The notes beneath the pieces were generated by a model. That model was not told the DNA's origin. It saw only the letters and a program-made list of their open reading frames with translations, and searched no databases. This document shows positions 58,447-64,000 of a stretch of 64,000 nucleotides of DNA, in pieces. Location: contig CAZPMH010000012.1 in NCBI GenBank assembly GCA_964587815.1, positions 3,511 to 67,510 of the forward strand, given 5' to 3'. The stretch's first letter is position 1. Each line of letters starts with the position of its first letter. Position numbers and translations under genes: made by a program. Origin of the DNA: UBA1672 sp964587815. Lineage in GTDB: Bacteria; Pseudomonadota; Alphaproteobacteria; Micavibrionales; Micavibrionaceae.

Positions 58447-59037
58447 CTAGCGTTCATCTTCAAATGTGTCCTGCTCATTCACAGGGGCGCTGTTGTCGTT
58501 TGCATTTGAAGAAGAAGAACCACCGCCAGATGCGCTGCCGCCGGAAGAGGCTTGTTCTTGCATGTTCGGCTGAATTTCATGGCACATGCCGGGGCAGTAG
58601 AAGACGGATGATGGTTGGCAATCATCGCCCATGCAGGTGCGCTTGATTTTAATGTAATCCTGTTTTGGCCCTGCGATGATGGCGTGGCGCTGCATCAGAA
58701 TATCGCCGTTTTGCGCTAAAATTGTGAAATGCGTTGCACCCGGGGCGCGCGGAACGACGACAAGGCGGCTTGATGAATCTGCGATAATGTTAAGGTGCGC
58801 AGGGTTACCGATAATAATGCTACCGGCTTTTTTCTCTAAATTTATAATCTCTGAACGGTCGGGTGTCAGATAGAAAACATCGTGAGTCACATCGGCAGGC
58901 ATCGCTGTGTCAGCTTTTGCATGGGTGATCGGCGGCAGGATATCTACGGGCTTTTCGGCGTTTGCACCATTTACGGGCATAAAAGACGCGAACATAAGCG
59001 CGCAAAACAATTGAATTGTGTTTTTTGTAATATTCAT
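58447..59037 (-). CDS. Pilus-formation N-domain protein with Cys-rich tail
   Basis: Secreted protein (signal peptide cleaved near GANA) of 196 residues. Residues 50-125 (LTPDRSEIINLEKKAGSIII, then RLVVVPRAPGATHFTILAQN) match the N-terminal domain of CpaC secretins. No secretin pore follows. Instead there is a Cys-rich segment, RTCMGDDCQPSSVFYCPGMC, and a Gly/Ser tail. It may be a periplasmic partner of the CpaC channel. It is the first gene of the minus cluster upstream of tadD (93 bp gap). Confidence 0.7.
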   Translation of the reverse strand: MNITKNTIQLFCALMFASFMPVNGANAEKPVDILPPITHAKADTAMPADVTHDVFYLTPDRSEIINLEKKAGSIIIGNPAHLNIIADSSSRLVVVPRAPGATHFTILAQNGDILMQRHAIIAGPKQDYIKIKRTCMGDDCQPSSVFYCPGMCHEIQPNMQEQASSGGSASGGGSSSSNANDNSAPVNEQDTFEDER

Positions 59038-59242
59038 GAGAAAGACCTTAAAGTTTTAGACCAAAAGATATTTGGTACGCAGAAGTAATATTTTATTACG
59101 AGCAATAATAGCATATCCCGAAAGTGTTAAAATATCATTCAAATTTTAAAAGTCGGGTAAAAAACCAAGGGGTAACTTCTTATGGTTGTTTTTTTCTTTG
59201 TAAACGTAATATTATGGTTTGTCAGGCTATAATTAAGGCCTG

Positions 59243-59260
59243 GTAAAAACATGTGTTTAC
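59243..59260. promoter_or_regulatory. Near-perfect 18-bp palindrome upstream of response regulator
   Basis: GTAAAAACATGTGTTTAC matches its own complement at 16 of 18 positions and centres on ACATGT. It lies 31 bp before the start of the receiver gene at 59291, a fit place for an operator. The binding protein is unknown. Confidence 0.45.
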
Positions 59261-59290
59261 ATCCATGGCGAAAGTCATGTCAGGAGCGTT

Positions 59291-59683
59291 ATGAGCAAAG
59301 ATGATGAATTTAAAATACTCGTGGTTGAAGATGACGGTGACGATGTATTGGCGTTACGTCGCCAGATTTCTAAATCATGGCCGAATATTCAAATTGTGCA
59401 TGTTGATTCGCTCAGTGATGCGTATTCGCAGTATATGAAGGGCGATTTTGACCTTGTTTTTCTCGACCTCAATTTACCTGATGGCTACGGTGCTCTTACG
59501 GTTTCTGAGATGCGTAAATTTAATCGTGCAACGCCAATTATTGCGATGACCGGGCATCTGAACAATCAGGTTTTTGATGAGGCGGTTAAGGGCGGGGCTG
59601 TTCACGTTATCTCGAAATCACAGATTAACAGTGATGATTTTTTGGATATTTTGCGTGAGCATGCAAAACCTTTAACGGCATAA
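59291..59683 (+). CDS. Single-domain response regulator
   Basis: CheY-like receiver of 130 residues with no output domain. The acidic pocket is VVEDDGDD at the N-terminus, the phospho-acceptor is Asp59 in FLDLNLPD, Thr87 sits in IAMTGH, and Lys109 in VISKSQ. AGGAG four bases before the ATG fixes the start. It converges with a solute-binding protein gene and lies near a histidine kinase, so a relay between them is plausible. Partner is unknown. Confidence 0.88.
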   Translation: MSKDDEFKILVVEDDGDDVLALRRQISKSWPNIQIVHVDSLSDAYSQYMKGDFDLVFLDLNLPDGYGALTVSEMRKFNRATPIIAMTGHLNNQVFDEAVKGGAVHVISKSQINSDDFLDILREHAKPLTA

Positions 59684-59693
59684 ATTTTAGGGG

Positions 59694-61094
59694 TTATCCA
59701 AAACGCGCGGGGTATTTTTCAGATAATCTTGACCATTGTTCCGTTTGGTTTTTTCTTCCTTGCTTGTCAGTGATCTCATCCCAATTATGTGCTGTAATGG
59801 TTAAGGCTTCTTCCGCGCTAATGGCTCCTTTGCATGCTAGCATTATATTCTCATTCAAGGTGCGTATGTATTCTTGACGCGCGCTGAGGTACAAATCGGG
59901 AATGGCGTCAGTTATTGCCTTTTTGTGCTGTGTCAGAAAATTTTTACCGTATGTCTCTTCGATATTCGGGTCGGTGTAATGTTCAGTGCGGTAAGGGTCG
60001 AAAAAGCCGTCTTTTGCATAGAGACCGACATTCGATGTTTGCGGCATTGTGGCGTAGAGTGTGTACAGATAGGCAAGATGTTGATGTTTCGACGTGCTTG
60101 ATACAATATAATTCCAGCCCCAGTTAAAAAAACCGCCGTCCGGGGTAGGGGTGTGCACAACGTCATTATAGATTTTTTTGCCCAGTTGGTTCAGGTGTTT
60201 TTGCGTTCCGCCCCAGCCGATATTTACAATACAGTTTCCTTGCGCATAGAGTTTCCAATTTTGGAATAACGAATTCATTTTCGACGATGGGTGTTGGCTT
60301 TCCGTTGCCTTTATAAGGTCTTCTAATGCCCCGATGCCGTGATCGTTCACAATATTTGGCTGCATATCTTTTGTGAAAGGCCGCTGCCCACCTTCGTAGA
60401 AACGTGACCACCATTCCCATGTTGTGTATTGCGGTGTTCTGAACAGGCATCCGCCATATTGGTTGTTGTCAGGATCATGGAAGAATTCCATGATGTCATC
60501 GATTTCCGCCCATGTTTTTGGCGTTGTGAGGGGCCGGCCATGATAATCTTCAAAACGTTTTTGTGCCTGAGTGTTTTGTAGGGCACTTTTTTTAAAGAAC
60601 ATCATGTAGATATCGCCATCGGTTTGATAGCCGTAAAATTTTCCGTTGAAGAAGTCTCCGAGATCATAAAGAGAGGGGGTGTATGAGCATTCCTGTTCAT
60701 ATTCGTTTGAATATTCTGTTAGTTCAGCCAGTGATCCAGCTTCGGCTAAATCGGGGATGGCGAAGGTCGCGGGGAGGGCAATGTCAAATGTGTTTTTGCC
60801 TCGCGCGTGGTCGATAAATATTTTTGTATTGATGTTGTCGACAGGGGTTTCTATGAATTCAAACTCTATACCTGATTTTTTTGTAAAAGAAGTGGCGCAG
60901 GGCCTGATGTTTTCCAGCGAGCCTTGGGGATGGAGTATTCTGAGTGTTACGGGGGCCTCACCTTTTATTCTTTTTACAGATTTGAATAGAATGTCCTCGG
61001 CTTCGTTCGATGCGAGTATTTGGGTTGGCTTAAGGCAGTAAGCGGCCATTGCCGTTGCGGATAATTTTAAAAAATTTCGTCTGGAAAACGTCAT
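59694..61094 (-). CDS. Tat-exported extracellular solute-binding protein, orphan
   Basis: A 466-residue periplasmic binding protein of the SBP_bac_1 class. The twin-arginine signal is SRRNFLKLSATAMAAYCLKP. ILHPQGSLENIRPCATSFTK fits the first strand of a sugar- or polyamine-type SBP. Later TPKTWAEIDDIMEFFHD and WGWNYIVSST are typical. No ABC permease or ATPase gene is nearby. It starts divergent to a histidine kinase (124 bp between starts), so it may be a sensor module rather than an uptake protein. Confidence 0.82.
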   Translation of the reverse strand: MTFSRRNFLKLSATAMAAYCLKPTQILASNEAEDILFKSVKRIKGEAPVTLRILHPQGSLENIRPCATSFTKKSGIEFEFIETPVDNINTKIFIDHARGKNTFDIALPATFAIPDLAEAGSLAELTEYSNEYEQECSYTPSLYDLGDFFNGKFYGYQTDGDIYMMFFKKSALQNTQAQKRFEDYHGRPLTTPKTWAEIDDIMEFFHDPDNNQYGGCLFRTPQYTTWEWWSRFYEGGQRPFTKDMQPNIVNDHGIGALEDLIKATESQHPSSKMNSLFQNWKLYAQGNCIVNIGWGGTQKHLNQLGKKIYNDVVHTPTPDGGFFNWGWNYIVSSTSKHQHLAYLYTLYATMPQTSNVGLYAKDGFFDPYRTEHYTDPNIEETYGKNFLTQHKKAITDAIPDLYLSARQEYIRTLNENIMLACKGAISAEEALTITAHNWDEITDKQGRKNQTEQWSRLSEKYPARFG

Positions 61095-61218
61095 AGACAG
61101 AAGTTGCTCCGGCAGGGATTTGAATAAAGGTTGTTATAAAAGTCGGTCTCGTGGCGTATTGCACTTCATCCCTTGGTTGATATCGTATACTATAAAACGG
61201 TATTGGGGAAGCTACAGC

Positions 61219-63459
61219 ATGCGCTTATTACATCACATTTCGAATAAAATCGGTGTGCAAATTCTTTTGAGTTTTGCATTCTTTGTCTCGCTGTCTTTGA
61301 TTGGTTTTGTCTTAGTTATCAATGTTTTCAATTATGTTGAGACATCGTACCATCAAATGAATGTACGTCTTTTTCCATTGCTAAGTAAGGTAGAAGACGT
61401 AACCGATAATCTTCTGAGCTATACTGTTTTTCTTGAGACTCTGAGTGAGGCGGAAACATTAAATTCGTTTCAAAAAACCGAGATCGCGTTTGATAAGACA
61501 GAGGCTGAAGTCCTTACGCAGCTTCTTAGTCTGAATATTCAGGAATTACCTGATAAATATCACACTATACTTGATGATTTCGATCAAATGACGGAGCGTA
61601 GTGAGCAAATTAAGCAGCTTCTCTTTAACGGTCGCATCACGCTTAATCTTAGTTTTTTGAAAAAACGCAGCCAAATGCTTGAGACATTGAAGGATCAGAT
61701 GGTCGTGCTTGAGCGTGTGCGTGTCGACCTAAAGACAAAAAACGCAGAGGAAATTGTGTATATCATTTCAAGGCTGCAGCGTATGGAAAGTGCGCTGTAT
61801 GCGTTTGATATACAGACATCTCCGGACGTTTATAACAATTTAAAGCATCGTTACAGCGCGGCATTAGATGATATTTCCTATAAGCTGAATGCGATAGAAG
61901 ATAAGGGGGGTCGCTCTGATCTTGCTGATTTTATCGCGGTTTTATACGAACAGATATCCGCGCCCGCAGGGCTGTTTGTTTTGTATGATAAAATGCTGAA
62001 AAACAGTTTTATGATTAACCAGGCTTTTGTTGAATATAAGGGGCTGCAATATACCCTAAACTCTAATGTTTTATCGCTTCTTCAATTTGTTCGTGCTCAA
62101 TTTAATGAAGAACTGGCACGCATGGAACGTCAGGTTGAGCGCAACATCTTTGTGTTCTACACCATTATCGCAGGCTATATTTTGTTTATGCTGATGTTTG
62201 TGCGTTGTTTCTTATACCCCCGTGTTATCCGCCGGATTGAATCTTTGTCATCTCATATGAGCCAAGTGGCTTTGGGGGATTATGCGCGTGATATTAATAT
62301 TCGCGGTGATGACGAGATTTCGAGCATGTCAAAAGCGTTGGATGCCTTCCAAGAAAGCCTGAAACATAAAGAGGCGGTTGAGCGTGATGTTATTCGCACG
62401 AAGCAGTTTCAGGATTTGATTATGTCGAACATTCCTGATCTTCTGTTTATTAAGGATGATCAATTCAGGATTGTTCAATGTAATACTTTGTTTTTAGAGC
62501 TTTATCCTGAAGAGATGCGCGATAAGGTTATCGGGTATACGACCCTTGAAAGTTATCAGCCTGATGAGATGGAAGAGTTTCTGGAGATGGATAAGCTTGC
62601 GTTTAAAGAAGGGTATTCGGAAACAGAGGAAACGGTTTTGTGCCCTGACGGGCGTACACGTACACTTTTTACAAAGAAAGTGCGTTTCTATGACATTGAT
62701 AATAATGCATTTATTCTTGGTGTGGCGCGTGACATTACTGATATGAAAGCGACAGAGAATGAGCTGAAACGTTCTAATGAAGAGTTGGATGATTTCGCTT
62801 ATATTGCGTCTCACGATTTGAAAGAGCCGCTTAGGGGGATCCATAACTATGCTTCGTTTTTGATTGAAGATTATGAAGATGACCTTGATGAGGATGGGAA
62901 GTATAAGCTCAATCGATTGCAGATTTTATCGCAGCGCATGGAAAAATTGATTAATGACCTTTTATATTTTTCGCGTTTAGGGCGTGGTGATGAAGCTGTC
63001 AAATTGGTTGATCTCAATGAAGAAGTCGATGCCGTTCGTGATTTGATTTCCGGCTATGACGATGTTGAAATTAAAGTGCATGGCACATTGCCGAGCATTG
63101 AATGCGATAGTGTGCGCATTTCGGAGATTTTCAGAAATTTGATTACGAACGGCATTAAATATAATAACTCTGATCATAAGATTGTGGAGATTGGGGTTGA
63201 TCAAGGGAAAAGCATTATAGGCTTGGATTATTATGTTTTTTATGTTCGTGATAATGGTATTGGCATTGCTCCCAGATTTCATAAGGATGTTTTTCGTATC
63301 TTTAAGCGTTTGCACAAAAAAGATGCCTATGGGGGTGGGACAGGATCAGGGTTAACGTTTGTGAAAAAAATAATTGACCGTTTTGGCGGCGATATCTGGA
63401 TTGAGTCGGATGAGGGGCAGGGGACGACGTTTTTCTTCACTTTAAAGCCGAAGCCGTAA
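61219..63459 (+). CDS. Membrane PAS/HAMP histidine kinase with large periplasmic domain
   Basis: A 746-residue sensor kinase. TM1 (about 13-36) is followed by a helical, probably periplasmic, domain of about 270 residues, TM2 (about 311-332) and HAMP (about 333-385, with ALGDYARDINIRGDDEIS). A PAS domain (about 395-515, FQDLIMSNIPDLLFIKDD) comes next. The HisKA box ASHDLKEPLRG has phospho-acceptor His532. The ATPase shows NLITNGIKYN (N box), DNGIGI (G1) and GGGTGSGLTFVKK (G2). The ATG at 61219 has GGGGAAG upstream; a TTG at 61120 would lengthen it with no signal. It probably phosphorylates the receiver gene at 63498. Confidence 0.88.
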   Translation: MRLLHHISNKIGVQILLSFAFFVSLSLIGFVLVINVFNYVETSYHQMNVRLFPLLSKVEDVTDNLLSYTVFLETLSEAETLNSFQKTEIAFDKTEAEVLTQLLSLNIQELPDKYHTILDDFDQMTERSEQIKQLLFNGRITLNLSFLKKRSQMLETLKDQMVVLERVRVDLKTKNAEEIVYIISRLQRMESALYAFDIQTSPDVYNNLKHRYSAALDDISYKLNAIEDKGGRSDLADFIAVLYEQISAPAGLFVLYDKMLKNSFMINQAFVEYKGLQYTLNSNVLSLLQFVRAQFNEELARMERQVERNIFVFYTIIAGYILFMLMFVRCFLYPRVIRRIESLSSHMSQVALGDYARDINIRGDDEISSMSKALDAFQESLKHKEAVERDVIRTKQFQDLIMSNIPDLLFIKDDQFRIVQCNTLFLELYPEEMRDKVIGYTTLESYQPDEMEEFLEMDKLAFKEGYSETEETVLCPDGRTRTLFTKKVRFYDIDNNAFILGVARDITDMKATENELKRSNEELDDFAYIASHDLKEPLRGIHNYASFLIEDYEDDLDEDGKYKLNRLQILSQRMEKLINDLLYFSRLGRGDEAVKLVDLNEEVDAVRDLISGYDDVEIKVHGTLPSIECDSVRISEIFRNLITNGIKYNNSDHKIVEIGVDQGKSIIGLDYYVFYVRDNGIGIAPRFHKDVFRIFKRLHKKDAYGGGTGSGLTFVKKIIDRFGGDIWIESDEGQGTTFFFTLKPKP

Positions 63460-63497
63460 TGAGGATCAGTGCAATTTGTTAAGGAATATACAATAGA

Positions 63498-63959
63498 ATG
63501 GAAGGTAAAGTGAGGATGCTGCAAATGATATTGATCGTTGAAGATAGCGATGATGATTACGAAGCCACGCTTAGGGCGCTTAAGAAAACGGGGAATCTGA
63601 AAAACCCGATTAAACGCTGTGAGGATGGTGCGCAGGCTTTACGCTATCTTCGGCGTGATGAAGAATTTTCTGACCCTGAAACGTCGCCGCGACCTGATAT
63701 TATTTTATTGGATTTGAACATGCCGGGTATTGGTGGGCGCGATGTTCTGCATGAGATTAAAAAGCATGACACGCTAAAACATATTCCTGTGATTGTTCTG
63801 ACAACATCCAGCAATGAATTAGATATTGATGCGTGTTATAGAGCGGGTGCGAACAGCTATATTCAAAAGCCCGTTGATTTAGAAGGGTTTTTTCAGGCGA
63901 TTAAGCTGCTCAAAGAATACTGGCTGGAGGTTTCTGTTCTGCCAAAGGCGGGGGATTGA
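63498..63959 (+). CDS. Rcp1-type response regulator
   Basis: Receiver-only regulator of 153 residues similar to cyanobacterial Rcp1 and its relatives paired with HisKA kinases of the SHDLKEPLR class. The pocket is ILIVEDSDDDYEATL, the phospho-acceptor is Asp72 in ILLDLNMPGIGG, then IVLTTSSNELDIDACY, and Lys in YIQKPVDLEGF. A tail of about 20 residues follows the receiver. It starts 38 bp after the histidine kinase stop, so they form an operon. The start could be ATG 63498 or the internal 63525. Confidence 0.88.
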   Translation: MEGKVRMLQMILIVEDSDDDYEATLRALKKTGNLKNPIKRCEDGAQALRYLRRDEEFSDPETSPRPDIILLDLNMPGIGGRDVLHEIKKHDTLKHIPVIVLTTSSNELDIDACYRAGANSYIQKPVDLEGFFQAIKLLKEYWLEVSVLPKAGD

Positions 63960-64000
63960 GCATTATGCCGTAATAATAATGGAACTTACGAAAATGGTGG

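Noticed and set aside
63979..64000. ATG near the right edge (63979) that might begin another gene
   Set aside because: Only 22 bases remain, with no clear ribosome site, so no call can be supported.
1..64000. CRISPR arrays, tRNA/rRNA genes, transposases, integrases, phage genes
   Set aside because: Scanned gaps for regularly spaced repeats, for cloverleaf patterns and for typical recombinase motifs and found none. A covariance-model scan would settle it for small RNAs.

Overview
The window reads as chromosomal DNA of a moderately low-GC alphaproteobacterium. Lineage clues are the divergent tyrS/anmK pair, hisZ next to purA, the tilS-ftsH-glmM order, an OxyR/AhpC/AhpD set and a Caulobacter-style tad/cpa pilus locus. 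A more exact placement, for example a Micavibrio-like or Rhodospirillales-like lineage, is a guess and would need a marker-gene tree. I see no tRNA or rRNA gene, CRISPR array, transposase or prophage gene. The window is densely coded and housekeeping in character, apart from the pilus and sensory block that fills its last third.

Left part (1-15 kb): the start of tyrS, anmK, a Sua5-type tRNA-modification enzyme, and an overlapping gmd-fcl-manC operon that makes GDP-L-fucose from mannose-1-phosphate. After these come a CtlX-like guanidine hydrolase, an M3 metallopeptidase, MnmC split into two overlapping genes, a lone 58-residue Flp pilin, a WecA-type glycan-initiating transferase, an AMIN-like lipoprotein and an EF-hand protein.

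Middle part (15-42 kb): a minus-strand group (GST, acylphosphatase, TrhO, two tandem paralogues of unknown function, OxyR) stands divergent from ahpC-nitroreductase-ahpD. Then come a kinase-like protein, an MscS channel, glyoxalase I, a TetR regulator and a His-rich outer-membrane protein with a DUF2946-like partner. Next is an envelope cluster, lpoA-like / rsmI / yraN / dolP-like, which echoes the E. coli yraLMNP region. It runs into a SirB1-like gene, pal, cpoB, tilS, ftsH, an SGNH hydrolase, an N-formylglutamate amidohydrolase-like gene, glmM, hisZ and purA.

Right part (42-64 kb): a large pseudokinase with a membrane-protein partner precedes a full Tad (Flp) pilus locus. This holds tadE, tadF, tadG, the main Flp pilin, the prepilin peptidase CpaA, CpaB, the CpaC secretin, CpaD, CpaE/TadZ, the CpaF ATPase, TadB, TadC and, on the other strand, TadD and an orphan protein resembling the CpaC N-terminal domain. 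The window ends with a sensory cluster: a receiver-only regulator, a Tat-exported solute-binding protein, a membrane histidine kinase with a long periplasmic domain, and an Rcp1-type response regulator.

The items most worth a second look are the pseudokinase/membrane-protein pair beside the pilus genes, the binding-protein/sensor-kinase module with TorT/TorS-like layout, the repeated heptamers and 50-bp-spaced repeats upstream of the main pilin, a two-hairpin element before tadE, and a single-helix small ORF just upstream of ftsH.
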